Part shown: positions 18,689 to 27,599 of the stretch, in pieces
How the letters are laid out: every line of letters starts with the position of its first letter
Position numbering within the stretch: the stretch's first letter is position 1
NCBI GenBank assembly: GCA_902559985.1
Contig: CACEJY010000011.1
Span: 1 to 51,035 of the forward strand
DNA: 51,035 nt
Direction of reading: 5' to 3'
Source: an uncultured SAR116 cluster alpha proteobacterium
GTDB lineage: Bacteria; Pseudomonadota; Alphaproteobacteria; Puniceispirillales; Puniceispirillaceae
Made by a program: the position numbers and the translations under genes
The notes under the pieces: model-generated
What the model was told of the DNA's origin: nothing
The model's input: the letters and a program-made list of their open reading frames with translations, nothing else
Databases searched by the model: none

Positions 18689-18849
18689 CGGGCCTTAATC
18701 CTGATACGGTTGAAATAGAACTTTTTGGTTGTTCTAGCTTAGCCTGACAAGCAGTTGTTGGCTATACCCCTAAAATTTGGGTGGTAAAAAACGGGTTTGG
18801 TTTAATTTGATTGGGGCTATCCATTTTTACAGCCCGTTTACAAAACAGC

Positions 18850-18878
18850 TTGATAATTGTGGATCAAAATGACATACA
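18850..18878 (+). promoter_or_regulatory. Possible promoter of tRNA-Leu
   Basis: TTGATA (18850-18855) and CATACA (18873-18878) are separated by 17 bases and end 17 bases before the mature tRNA. The -10 match is weak, so this is a tentative call based on position. Confidence 0.4.
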
Positions 18879-18895
18879 GTAGGCCGTCTAAGCGT

Positions 18896-18982
18896 GCGGC
18901 CGTGGCGGAATTGGTAGACGCGCAGCGTTGAGGTCGCTGTGGGCTAACCCCCGTGGAAGTTCGAGTCTTCTCGGCCGCACCA
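18896..18982 (+). tRNA. tRNA-Leu (anticodon GAG)
   Basis: The 87-base gene folds as a class II tRNA. The acceptor GCGGCCG (18896-18902) pairs with CGGCCGC (18972-18978), the anticodon stem CAGCG/CGCTG encloses the loop TTGAGGT with anticodon GAG at 18930-18932, and a long variable arm follows. The T loop is TTCGAGT and the CCA end is encoded at 18980-18982. It reads CUC and CUU codons. A truncated integrase starts 78 bases downstream, which marks the gene as a likely integration site. Confidence 0.95.
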
Positions 18983-19059
18983 ACTCCTTAGAGATACTCA
19001 TAGTTAACCTATTGATACTCAAGCATACATTTGCAATGTAGCGAGTATGGGTAGGTCAC

Positions 19060-19308
19060 ATGGTATACCACAACAGTGCCTCTTATCTGTGGATCAAGGG
19101 TCAAACGTACTACTTCAATAGAAGAGTACCTAAAGACATTCAGTCTTATTATTCATCATCTAGAATAGTTATCTGCTTAAAGACCAGTAGAATAGACAGT
19201 GCTCTACGTACTGCTAGGTCTATTGCTCAGAGACTTGAAGATTATTGGATGTCATTGAGGTTAGCTAATGTCGATATACCAGCCTTGCCTATTTTAATGA
19301 TTGCATAA
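19060..19308 (+). pseudogene. Truncated tyrosine recombinase (N-terminal part only)
   Basis: The 82-residue frame starts in the manner of integrases of marine alphaproteobacteria: YLWIKGQTYYFNRRVPKDI near residue 9, then a segment with VICLKTSRIDSALRTARSIA, typical of the SAM-like/N-terminal region. It stops at residue 82, where a full protein would be several hundred residues, and runs into the 3' end of the opposite-strand EamA gene. No core-binding or catalytic domain follows. Its position just after tRNA-Leu fits an integrase left behind after rearrangement. Confidence 0.72.
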
Positions 19309-20158
19309 CAATTTCTCTGTGCCAGATGTAAAGGCCAGACAAAATTGTTAAAGCACTGCCAATTAGCATAATTGCATTTACTTGTTCACCAAGAATAAAG
19401 ATGCCAGCAGCCATGGAAAACAGAAGCCTTGTGTAACGGAAAGGGATAACAACAGACATATCACCTAATCTCACAGCCTCAGTCATAAAGAAGAAACCCA
19501 GACAACCAGCTACAATCATTGCTGTAAGTATGAAGATATTTTCTAAACCGGGTACGCTGGGGTCGCCTTTAATAATGAGTAGAATACTACCGCTGAAAAT
19601 AAAGAGAAAACACGAGTAAAATGAAAGAAGCAGAGTTGAAAAATTTTCACGAACCAACTTGGTAGCGATATCCCGCAAGGCCATACCTATTGCAGCAATA
19701 AGTACAAGGGTTGCTGTAATGTCGAAGGTGACAGCACCTGGTTGGATGATTAATAAAGTTCCCAAAAAACCAATGAAAATGGCTGATAGACGCTTCAGGC
19801 CCACTTTTTCTCCAAGAAACAAAGCTGCGGCAGCGGTGACCATTAGTGGTACAGCCTGGATCACTGCCCCAATTGTGGATAAGGGAACATAGACCAAAGC
19901 CAGGAACATACTGTTCATTGCAATTAGGTCACCAACATTTCTCCAAATCACTGCTGGATTGGTGAGGGGCGATAGCTGAATAGACTCACCTTTAATACGC
20001 AACAGCCCCCAAAAAACTACTAACGCACCTACGCCATAAAATATCATTACCTGCCCCGTGGGTAATGTTTGGCTGACAATTTTGATAAGCATATCAGTCA
20101 AGGTTAAACAACCCATCGCAATTACCATCAGCATTATGCTTTTCAAATTTGCACTCAT
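19289..20158 (-). CDS. EamA-family (DMT superfamily) metabolite transporter
   Basis: The 289-residue product has about ten hydrophobic helices in two EamA halves (GCLTLTDMLIKIVSQ near the start; a second repeat beginning near VLIAAIGMALRDIATK). Such proteins export or import small metabolites across the inner membrane, but the substrate cannot be read from sequence. The C-terminal 20 bases overlap the integrase fragment on the other strand, so one of these two ends is at a rearrangement junction. Confidence 0.85.
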   Translation of the reverse strand: MSANLKSIMLMVIAMGCLTLTDMLIKIVSQTLPTGQVMIFYGVGALVVFWGLLRIKGESIQLSPLTNPAVIWRNVGDLIAMNSMFLALVYVPLSTIGAVIQAVPLMVTAAAALFLGEKVGLKRLSAIFIGFLGTLLIIQPGAVTFDITATLVLIAAIGMALRDIATKLVRENFSTLLLSFYSCFLFIFSGSILLIIKGDPSVPGLENIFILTAMIVAGCLGFFFMTEAVRLGDMSVVIPFRYTRLLFSMAAGIFILGEQVNAIMLIGSALTILSGLYIWHREIVMQSLK

Positions 20159-20270
20159 ATTTTTTTATAAGCCTGTGACGGCACCTTTTATAGGTTTAAT
20201 GGTTGTGTTTTTCATTTGTTTAGAACATGACACAAATGGCAAGAATGACAGCTAACGTATCTCCCACCAC

Positions 20271-20309
20271 CCAACCCATACATCTCCTGATAACATCATC
20301 ATTATGAAC
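20271..20309 (+). repeat. Leader module copy A (start codon followed by stop)
   Basis: This is one of four related stretches with the pattern CATCTCCTGATAACATCATC then ATTATGAAC. Here the ATG at 20304 is followed by AAC and TAG, so the signal peptide seen in copies C and D is lost. It lies about 40 bases before the start of the small protein gene at 20348. Confidence 0.6.
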
Positions 20310-20347
20310 TAGTGTTAATCAATAAACTAGAAAGCGAGAAGAAATTC

Positions 20348-20653
20348 ATGACCGAAGGAGTGGAGTTATGTGCATTTCTGACAACCCGTTATTTGAATAG
20401 TAAGCTAATGGGTCCAGCCTACGACTGGGTGGCGGCTAATATGCCTGATTTACCCCGGGGAGTAATTAGAATGAGGTCTTTTCATATGGCTCCAGATAGG
20501 GGCATGACAATTATGTGGTTTAACAACCAAAAAAACTTGGATGAAGCTTTTCCCGGATTAAAAGAATTCCAAAACGCCTTGGCCTCAAGATTTGAGGCTC
20601 GCTGTGATGCCCAAAAAAGTATCACGAGCAAGGAGTTTGATTTTGGTGACTGA
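20348..20653 (+). CDS. Small protein, possible dimeric alpha/beta-barrel (ABM-like)
   Basis: The 101-residue product (start ATG at 20348; a GTG 12 codons earlier is less likely) has alternating strand-helix composition, with a strand-like RGVIRMRSFHMA and a later TIMWFNNQKNLDEAFPGLKEF, which is the typical strand-helix order of small ABM/Dabb-like ferredoxin-fold dimers. I do not recognise a specific family. Copy A of the leader module precedes it. Function is unknown. Confidence 0.55.
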   Translation: MTEGVELCAFLTTRYLNSKLMGPAYDWVAANMPDLPRGVIRMRSFHMAPDRGMTIMWFNNQKNLDEAFPGLKEFQNALASRFEARCDAQKSITSKEFDFGD

Positions 20654-20730
20654 CAAAAAACAAGATTAACTGAAATGGTTATCCGTTCGATGTTCTGGGA
20701 AAGTGGTTGCGCAAGCTATAAGATGTAGAC

Positions 20731-21444
20731 CTATGAGAACTCATGATTATCATCTTTGTAGAGGTGGGGCTTGTTTAATCCTGTCAGAGAAACTCTGGGA
20801 ACACCTCCATCCGTGAAGTTCTTACTGCTAAGATATTTCTCAAAACGCGTTTTCAAGTCTGGCCATTCTTTGTCTATCGCGGCAAACCAAGCGGTATCTC
20901 TATTACGCCCTTTGCTCATAGTGGCTTGTCTAAATACACCTTCATAGGACAACCCAAGTCTTTGGGCCGCCTTACGAGATTTTAAATTCAACGCATTGCA
21001 TTTCCATTCATATCTTCTGTAGCCAGCCTCAAACGCCCAACGCATCATTAAAAACATTGCTTCAGTTGCTTCAGTTGTCCGCTGAAGAGTTGGTGAAAAG
21101 TTAATATGGCCAACTTCAATCGTTCCATCCTCTGGATTAATGCGAAGATAACTTGCAACACCAACGGCACGTTGGTCTGAAATTCTGATAATTGCAAAAA
21201 AACATGGGTCGGCTTCTGATTGAATTTTGTTTAGCCATTGATGATAGTCTTTTTCAGTATCAAATGGTCCGTATGGCAAATAATCCCAATTCTCATGACC
21301 GCCGGGTTCCATATTAGCCATAAAAAGCTGTTTGCTATGTTTGTAAGAATCTAATGGCTCTAACCTCACGTAATCGCCGATTACAGACAGGCCTTTTGGG
21401 TGAGGAGGCCTCACAAAAGAGGTGACTTTCTCACCCAGTTTCAT
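20731..21444 (-). CDS. GNAT-family N-acetyltransferase (RimJ/RimL-like)
   Basis: The roughly 237-residue product (start ATG at 21444) has the arrangement of RimJ/RimL-type acetyltransferases: DYVRLEPLDSYKHSKQLF at the start, AVGVASYLRINPEDGTIEVG in the middle, and the acetyl-CoA-binding end WKCNALNLKSRKAAQRLGLSYEGVF (cited in part) containing the Asn and RLGF/L-type motif. These enzymes acetylate amines such as protein N-termini or small molecules. The substrate is unknown. Its upstream region is one copy of the R2 repeat. Confidence 0.85.
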   Translation of the reverse strand: MKLGEKVTSFVRPPHPKGLSVIGDYVRLEPLDSYKHSKQLFMANMEPGGHENWDYLPYGPFDTEKDYHQWLNKIQSEADPCFFAIIRISDQRAVGVASYLRINPEDGTIEVGHINFSPTLQRTTEATEAMFLMMRWAFEAGYRRYEWKCNALNLKSRKAAQRLGLSYEGVFRQATMSKGRNRDTAWFAAIDKEWPDLKTRFEKYLSSKNFTDGGVPRVSLTGLNKPHLYKDDNHEFS

Positions 21445-21448
21445 TTTG

Positions 21449-21554
21449 TTACACACCAATCGTCATTCAGACACGCGTAGCGAAGCATTTCCATTGGTTA
21501 CATCAAATACGATATAGGATATGATGCGGCCGCGAAGTAGGTCTGTGCTACACT
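21449..21554 (+). repeat. Diverged repeat R2, copy 1
   Basis: Starts TTACACACCAATCG and shares about two thirds of its bases with 28771-28889, including CATTGGTT and a later CAGACC/GTCTG-like segment. It covers the upstream region of the GNAT gene. The identity is an estimate by eye. Confidence 0.5.
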
Positions 21555-21660
21555 AAGGCACCATTACCAATGGAAATGCACTAATACAAACAGTTTACGT
21601 GAAGGTAACTCACTGTCAATGCGCACAGATGTTTCTCAGTATGTCTCACAGTGATTAGAA

Positions 21661-21829
21661 ATCTTCGGGTAATAGAATAAACCTATTTATCCTTATCGTT
21701 ATCTTTATAGAGCAAGTGATACATTTAGATGTCTTTAATAAATACCAAAGATGGATAGGCAGGAACCATACCCACCTACTTATCAATTATATATATGCTG
21801 TTACTCAGATTAGGTGTGATAGCTATTGA
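21661..21829 (+). repeat. Diverged repeat R1, copy 1
   Basis: Starts ATCTTCGGGTAAT and matches 28083-28249 in order: GATGGATAGGCAGG, CATACCCACC, TTATATAT, GCTGTTAC and CAGATTAGG. Together with R2 it fills the 21445-21981 gap between the GNAT gene and the AIPR fragment; I see no gene in it. Confidence 0.6.
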
Positions 21830-21981
21830 CTAGTACTACTTGTAATTCAAGTGTTGTAAGAATTTCTATCTTAAACTTGGACCAACCTTTCGCCGTCGTT
21901 TTTGACAGCAATGTTAAAAGTAATTTCTCGTTGTACTTGTTAATTTCATTACCAAATCAATACTGTTAGGAGAACGTTGTT

Positions 21982-22557
21982 ATGACCAACAGTTTAGAGG
22001 AAAATCATCCTGACGAAGTTAGAATCAAATTGGGGACAGGTGGATTTCTTGATGTAGAGGGTCTGGAGAATCACATGACGTTTGTCATTCAGGGAACACA
22101 ACTCAATAAAATTTTTACCCACCATCAAAATAGCCTCTTTAATTGGAATATTCGTAAATTTCTTAAACATGGAAGCAGCATCAACAGAAGAATATACGAA
22201 ACAATAGTTAATTCACCAGAGACATTCTACTATTTGAACAATGGGATATCAGCACTTTGCGACAATTTTGAGTTAAATAAGGTCAACAGAGAACTAATAA
22301 TCAAAAGATTACAAATTGTTAACGGTATGCAAACTATTGGCGCCATTGGCAGCATAAGTGTGCAAGACTATTTCTCCCAATTAAGCAAAACTCAGGTGTT
22401 AGTGAAACTCACTGCAGTAAAACAAGCATCCAACGAAAAAATAATAGCTGGAGCAATTATCCGTGCTAACAACACGCACAATTTAATTACTCCAAGCCAA
22501 AAGCAGCATTGGGAAGAAATTTATATGACAGGAAAAGACCACATGAGCACTGTATAA
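21982..22557 (+). pseudogene. AIPR (abortive infection phage resistance) domain fragment
   Basis: The 191-residue frame contains the core of the AIPR domain: LFNWNIRKFLKHGSSINRRI near residue 52, FYYLNNGISALCDNFE, the block LQIVNGMQTIGAIG, and a later IIRANNTHNLITPSQ, matching the NxR..., NNGI, IVNGxQT and xNxQN blocks of the family. Known family members are much longer, so both a longer N-terminus and most of the C-terminus are missing. A good ribosome binding site (GTTAGGAGAA) precedes the ATG. It may be a relic of a phage-defence gene; retained function is doubtful. Confidence 0.68.
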
Positions 22558-22610
22558 AGCTATTAAGAAATGGATGGGTTTTGCAATAGCCGTTTACTAG
22601 CACACCCACT

Positions 22611-22678
22611 GCCAAACCCATACATCTCCTGATAGCATCATTATTATGAATAAGGTCTCTAGAAAATTATTGGTTTAG
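22611..22678 (+). repeat. Leader module copy B (11-codon frame)
   Basis: Similar to copies A, C and D: AACCCATACATCTCCTGATA, then ATG at 22646 and MNKVSRKLLV followed by TAG, compared with MNKVFGILLV in copies C and D. The signal-peptide frame is therefore cut short. It lies about 130 bases before the small protein gene at 22811. Confidence 0.6.
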
Positions 22679-22810
22679 GCCCAGTAAAGTGTTTTAAATT
22701 TCATGAATTTTTACAATTTACACGAATGAAGTTTATAATGACGGACAAAACTCTTGGGACATGATACGAACAAGGCACAAAAAGACCTATTGATATGACT
22801 GGAGTTGAAT

Positions 22811-23128
22811 TTGCTGGTTAATATAACGATTCAATCATTTAAGAGCGAAAATGAATTAGAGCTAAGTCTTCTGAAATGGGATTCAGTGAAGGATAAGTTC
22901 ATGCCTCGCTTGGACAGAAAGGGTTTAAAGCGTTATTCAATTACCCGCATTTGGAATAAAAAGGACCAATTTCAACTCGGGCATATATTTGAGTATAAGG
23001 ACGAACAGGCGATGAAAGAATGCCTCCCAATATGGAAGGACATAGAACACGAATTTAAAGAAAAGATTCCGAATATAGCCGTTGGGTATAGAGGCATCCT
23101 ATTAGACCAGTATGAATCTAAAAGTTAG
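22811..23128 (+). CDS. Small protein, paralogue of the 35408 gene
   Basis: The 105-residue product has probable TTG start at 22811, six bases after GGAG; a TTG two codons earlier is also possible. It shares motifs with the product at 35408-35740: NITIQSF at the start, a segment ending in a Tyr and IWNKKDQF, then KECLPIWKDIE and AVGYRGI. The strand-helix pattern fits a small dimeric alpha/beta barrel, but no named family is recognised. The two may be duplicates within the accessory region. Confidence 0.55.
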   Translation: MLVNITIQSFKSENELELSLLKWDSVKDKFMPRLDRKGLKRYSITRIWNKKDQFQLGHIFEYKDEQAMKECLPIWKDIEHEFKEKIPNIAVGYRGILLDQYESKS

Positions 23129-23149
23129 TTTATAGAAACCCACATCTCC

Positions 23150-23299
23150 TCACACAGGCTCATTAACACCCCTCAGTAACTCTGTATGGCTGTTAACCAT
23201 TTCAATTGCCCCTAAAGAATTCATGACTGGGTGTGGTAGTTGAATGGGTTCCGAAAAAGCTTTTTTAGCTTCAGCATTAACACCATAAAATACTGCCAT
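23150..23299 (-). CDS. Possible 49-residue protein
   Basis: An intact frame encodes a 49-residue peptide beginning MAVFYGVNAEAKKAFSEPIQ and containing NSHTELLRGVNEPV. It starts five bases past the end of the broken methyltransferase on the same strand. A related SHTESLRGV-coding stretch lies near 28262-28350 on the other strand, so part of it is a repeat. No ribosome binding site is evident, and the call is weak. Confidence 0.3.
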   Translation of the reverse strand: MAVFYGVNAEAKKAFSEPIQLPHPVMNSLGAIEMVNSHTELLRGVNEPV

Positions 23300-23303
23300 C
23301 TTA

Positions 23304-23799
23304 TTATTTCTTTTCTCCAATTATTTCCATCATAATGAATTGGCTGATTACCCGGACCAGAAATGTTCCAACAAGCGGAATTTTTGGAGACAGCGCTAAC
23401 AAACGCCGGAGTCGCGCCGGGCCATCGTAGTATTCAAAATTACTGACCGCTCTAAATCGTTGTTCGGTAGTCAATTGATAATTACCAAAGTGCCCAAATA
23501 TTTTCTTTTTCAACGTCTACACCAAAAATGTTGGTGTAACCGATTGCAACGAGGTAGAGTAGGGTAAGGGCCATACCACACCCATGATCAAGAATTTTGA
23601 TTTCGTTTCTATTTTTATCAAGCGCCTGAAGTTTATCGAGTAACAATTTAATGTGATACGGAGTGGGGTTTTGGTTTACTTCGTTAACAAAATTTGTCCA
23701 GCTTTCCTGCAATACTTCGTCATCGCTTAGAGAATTGAAAAGATCAAAGTGTGCTTTCTTGATTCGCGACCAACTCATGTCAAACTTCCACTGATGCAA
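23304..23799 (-). pseudogene. Broken SAM-dependent methyltransferase
   Basis: The 5' part (start near 23799) encodes about 105 residues ending after the SAM-binding motif LDHGCGMALTLLYLVAIGYT and VDVEKENIWALW, then stops. A second frame (from about 23513) continues with KIFGHFGNYQLTTEQRFRAV and a hydrophobic end LVGTFLVRVISQFIMMEII, which looks like the C-terminus of the same protein. A frameshift and probably an internal deletion separate the two, removing the catalytic middle. The gene should be inactive. Confidence 0.6.
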
Positions 23800-23889
23800 T
23801 TGTCACGGGGAACAGCACGACTATACACTTTTGAGCAATCACCACAATTTAAATTTTTTTGATTACGATGATTTTTTGGAGAGGTTAGG

Positions 23890-24261
23890 TGAGGGTTCTG
23901 GTCTATTGAAGGAGGACATCAAACTAGATGAGTCTATTCCGCACATCGACCTTAAACCTCATCCACGGAGGTGTCTGAAAACTAAAGGCAGTCAAAGGTC
24001 ATTCCCCTGATCAAAAAGGCTCTGTGCACTTCCAAGAGGCTTATAAAGGCTAACAGTGATAGCATATTTGCGCTTCCCAGATACTGCAATGAGGCATGCT
24101 GTAAAGCTAGTTCTGCCATTGGTAGGTTGAATAAATGGCTGCATCAGTTCATGCCTGACAATTGCGTCATCCAGAGCTTCAGAAATTGTCTAAGAGGTAG
24201 GTTAAGAGCAGTAGAATGTCCCAGTGATATTGTTGATGCTTATTGGAGGATGGAGCAACTC
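23890..24261 (+). pseudogene. Decayed tyrosine recombinase, catalytic-domain part
   Basis: Translation gives LGEGSGLLKEDIKL, then PHPRRCLKTKGSQRSFP, a +1 frameshift, and then LNKWLHQFMPDNCVIQSFRN with the segment RLRAVECPSDIVD. These match the catalytic domain of the same integrase type as the pieces at 19060 and 27309. The conserved catalytic histidine (HSFRH in the other copy) is replaced by QSFRN, and the tyrosine end is absent. The stretch is inactive. The remaining 24262-24789 gap is AT-rich with no gene I can support. Confidence 0.7.
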
Positions 24262-24789
24262 TGAAGTAGGCTTTACACTGTGTCTTGGCCGTACCATTTC
24301 TTGTTTCAAACACCGGGGCAACCCTCGAATTTTTCTGTCAATTTAGTTGGCGGTGATACATTTGGGGATTCAAATGTATAAAATTAATGCGCTCTGTTTA
24401 ATGCGGAAAAAGGACATATTTTACCAGCAAAAGCGCTTTCCTTTTTTTGTAGCAGGGTTTTCATATTTAATTTGTTTTACTGTATGCGTTGTTCTTTGTG
24501 ATTTGAGCTAAAGGTGGTCAACCAGTACCGTTGATCAATTTTTGGTTTATTGCTTAAAGCTTTCGATCTAGCTTTGTGTTTTTCTTTTCAAGAAAAGAGT
24601 GGTTAATTCGATTTGTCCGCAACAGAAGAAGCCCCCACAAAGATTAATAGCTTAAAGTTGAGAACTGCTTAAACAGTTAGCATTGAAATAGTCACTTACT
24701 AAAAAGTTGTTAATGATTTTTTATTAGATATGGTTTTTTAATGTTTGCAATTGGACATAGACTGTTTTTTTTTAGATATCGAGGCTCAT

Positions 24790-26196
24790 TTGCTTTTTAA
24801 TTCCCAGCTCTTTTTAGCGCTTTTCTTGCCATTAGTACTCATTACTTATTTCTTTTGCGCCAACTTCCTATACAAAGTCCCAGCGGTAAGGCACATCATT
24901 TTGCTTATCGGTTCATGGGTTTTTTACGGGTGGTGGGATATCAGATTTCTCCCGCTTTTAGCTGGCTCCATTATTTTTAATTGGCTGATAGCTGCACTGT
25001 TCCGCAATTGCCCCAAGACAGTTTTTGTTGGCATCGGTTTAACATTCAACCTGGCACTTATTGGGTATTTTAAATACAGAAATTTCTTCATTGAAATACT
25101 CGCACCTTTTTCCAACTTTGAAGGCGCCGTTAATCCACTCATATTACCCATTGGCATAAGCTTCTTTACATTCCAACAAATCTCGTACCTGTTAGATTTG
25201 AAAAGGGGGCAAGCGCCACTTTATAACTTAATCGAGTATGCGCTTTACGTATCATTTTTCCCTCAGTTAATCGCTGGCCCAATCGTCCGGCATGGTGAGT
25301 TTATTCCACAGCTTAAAAACAATCCATGTCGTCAGGGTTTATGGGAGAGGTTTTCACGTGGTCTAACACTTTTTACAATCGGTTTGGTAAAAAAGGTGCT
25401 TATCGCGGATACTCTTGGTAAACATGCCAATTCAGTTTTTGAGGCCGCCCTGAGTGTTCCACCGTCTTTGATGGAAAGTTGGACAGGTGTAATTGCATTT
25501 TCGCTACAAATCTATTTCGATTTTTCAGCCTACTCAGATATGGCGATTGGACTTGGATTAATTTTTGGCTTTACTTTGCCACTTAACTTTAACTCTCCCT
25601 ACCGCGCACGTTCACTTCAAGATTTTTGGCGTCGTTGGCACATGACCTTATCAAGCTTTCTTCGTGATTACCTATATATACCCCTCGGTGGAAGCCACAA
25701 TGGAGTAAAAAGGCAAATTTGTGCAACTATTATAACGATGGGATTATGTGGACTTTGGCATGGTGCAGGATGGACATTTATAATCTGGGGATTTTGGCAT
25801 GGGTTTGGATTGATTGTAGGCATGTTCTGGAAAATTCTCCGTTTAAGGCTCGGGACATTTAATATTCCTTTTCTTATTTCATGGGCTCTTACTATGCTTT
25901 TCGTGGTACTTGGTTGGGTGTTTTTTCGTGCAGAAAATTTTCAAACGGTTGGTCATATGTTTCAAGCTATGTTTGGTCTTGAGCCCAGTGGCTCCAATCT
26001 TGTCCACCCTGTTAAAACCTGGCATTTAGCGATAGGTCTTTTTGTAGTCTTTCTTATGCCAAATTCGCAAACGCTAGCTCTGGAAAAGCTTCGAAGTAGT
26101 AGTTTAATAGCTGCATTACTTGGACTGATCCTAGGAGTGATTTTTTTTGAATTGGGTAAGGGTAGCATAGAGGAGTTTATATACTTTGAATTTTAG
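24790..26196 (+). CDS. MBOAT-family O-acyltransferase (AlgI-like)
   Basis: MBOAT proteins move an acyl group across the inner membrane onto polysaccharide or another target. I take the TTG at 24790 as start (LLFNSQLFLALFLPLV gives the family N-terminus), five bases after GAGG; the frame is open 15 codons further upstream. The 468-residue product has about ten membrane helices, YFDFSAYSDMAIGLGLIFG, FWRRWHMTLSSFLRDYLYIP, and the catalytic-type His in LCGLWHGAGWTFIIWG. The partner SGNH-like gene overlaps its 3' end by 11 bases. Confidence 0.85.
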   Translation: MLFNSQLFLALFLPLVLITYFFCANFLYKVPAVRHIILLIGSWVFYGWWDIRFLPLLAGSIIFNWLIAALFRNCPKTVFVGIGLTFNLALIGYFKYRNFFIEILAPFSNFEGAVNPLILPIGISFFTFQQISYLLDLKRGQAPLYNLIEYALYVSFFPQLIAGPIVRHGEFIPQLKNNPCRQGLWERFSRGLTLFTIGLVKKVLIADTLGKHANSVFEAALSVPPSLMESWTGVIAFSLQIYFDFSAYSDMAIGLGLIFGFTLPLNFNSPYRARSLQDFWRRWHMTLSSFLRDYLYIPLGGSHNGVKRQICATIITMGLCGLWHGAGWTFIIWGFWHGFGLIVGMFWKILRLRLGTFNIPFLISWALTMLFVVLGWVFFRAENFQTVGHMFQAMFGLEPSGSNLVHPVKTWHLAIGLFVVFLMPNSQTLALEKLRSSSLIAALLGLILGVIFFELGKGSIEEFIYFEF

Positions 26197-27256
26197 AGGA
26201 ATCGCATCCGCTTTGCTGAATTCAATAACTCGAGAAAGAGGCTGGCGTTCATACATGATCTGGTTTTTTAGCACTCTTTTTGCATTAATTGCCAGCAGCG
26301 TAATAATCATCTTTATTGCCAACCCATATCGTAATATTCCTTTTGCACCCTGGAAAAACAGTCCAATAATGGACATCGAGCAACGATTCCATTATCCGGC
26401 CTTGGCACGTAGCCCCCATTATAACAGTTCTGTATTTGGTACATCAACTGGCCGTTTATTACGACCAGCAAAACTGAATGATGCCCTGACGGGTTCTTGG
26501 GCACAGATGTCAATGAATAACGCTACTGCCTACGAACAATATCGTCTTGCTAAATTATTTTTGCTCCACCACCCACAAGCACAACACATCTTACATACGG
26601 TGGATGGTACGTGGTGTGGCATTGGAGAGACTTATCAAAAATTTACGAACCGTCGATGGCCAGAATGGATGTTTGACGAAGACCCATGGAATGATCTTCC
26701 ACAGCTATTAGACAGTAAAACAATCGAAATAGCAGTTAGGGCGTTTGGATATATTTTGGGAAAGAACAAAGTACGTTTGGGCAATGATGGATATAGTGAT
26801 TTCACACCTGAAAATACTCACTATGACCTTGGTAAGGTTCTGAAAAACCTATACGGGGAACAAGGAAAACGTGATCCTAAGCCCGATAATTTACAATATT
26901 CAGAAGGCCAGTTAGCGGCCTTCAAGTTTCCCACTCACGGGTTGCTCAAAGAACTGTATGTAAACAAAAATGCCAACACAAAGCTCACGCTAGCTTTTAT
27001 GCCATATCATTATTTTATTCAGGGCGCGGAAGAGGGCAAAATTTACCAAGTTCGAACAGAGTGCAAGAAACGTTTGGTGGAGATGTTTAGAATGGTCGAG
27101 AACGTGGATGTGGTCGATTTTATGTTTCATTCTCCAATCACTAAAAACGATCTCAATTACTGGGACTCTCTTCACTATAAAAGAGAAGTGGCAGATCTCA
27201 TTGTCCGTGAAATAGCTGAAAATTCACAGACAGAAAATATGAGAGTTTTGAAATGA
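26186..27256 (+). CDS. Membrane-anchored SGNH-like partner of the MBOAT protein
   Basis: The 356-residue product has an N-terminal membrane helix (about residues 22-45) and then a periplasmic domain. SVFGTSTGRLL at 82-92 resembles block I of SGNH/DltD-type enzymes with Ser in GTSTG, and WDSLHYKREVADLI near 327-340 resembles the Asp-x-x-His block V. Start is TTG at 26186, ten bases after AGGAG. The overlap with the MBOAT gene fits an AlgI/AlgJ- or DltB/DltD-like pair that O-acetylates an envelope polymer; the actual substrate is unknown. Confidence 0.7.
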   Translation: MNFRGIASALLNSITRERGWRSYMIWFFSTLFALIASSVIIIFIANPYRNIPFAPWKNSPIMDIEQRFHYPALARSPHYNSSVFGTSTGRLLRPAKLNDALTGSWAQMSMNNATAYEQYRLAKLFLLHHPQAQHILHTVDGTWCGIGETYQKFTNRRWPEWMFDEDPWNDLPQLLDSKTIEIAVRAFGYILGKNKVRLGNDGYSDFTPENTHYDLGKVLKNLYGEQGKRDPKPDNLQYSEGQLAAFKFPTHGLLKELYVNKNANTKLTLAFMPYHYFIQGAEEGKIYQVRTECKKRLVEMFRMVENVDVVDFMFHSPITKNDLNYWDSLHYKREVADLIVREIAENSQTENMRVLK

Positions 27257-27308
27257 TGTCTACCCTACCTAGTGTTATTTCGCAGCGTATCTATTCAACA
27301 AAAATAAA

Positions 27309-27599
27309 ACAATAAGAACCAGCGCCTTTACGCGTGCTAATGGGATCAAGTTTCTATTTTCAAGATATAATCGTGGTTCATCTAGCAATGCTAATTCTGC
27401 ATCTGCCGCTATCAACAATTGGCTAAAGCCCAGAGTGCCAGATAATTACGTCATCCATTCTTTCAGACACCCCATACGAGATAGGCTTCGTGCAGTAGAG
27501 TGTCTAGCAGACGAAGTTGATGTAATGGGTGGATGGCAAACTACTAGACTATCGCGGAGATATGGCACGGGGTGGCCAATAGGGGTTAAAGCTAAGTAG
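27309..27599 (+). pseudogene. Tyrosine recombinase C-terminal fragment with intact catalytic motifs
   Basis: Translation reads TRANGIKFLFSRYNRG, ASAAINNWLKPRVPDNYVI, HSFRHPIRDRLRAVEC, and then GGWQTTRLSRRYGTGW to a TAG at 27597. These are the C-terminal boxes of tyrosine recombinases: HxxR, the second histidine/tryptophan position and the catalytic tyrosine in RRYGTGW. There is no start codon and no N-terminal or core-binding domain. It is the best preserved of three integrase pieces in the region. Confidence 0.75.

Noticed and set aside
17540-22557. HEPN-like protein and AIPR fragment as one defence system.
   Set aside because: They are separated by lipB, tRNA-Leu, a transporter and other genes, on different sides of the island boundary, so there is no operon link.
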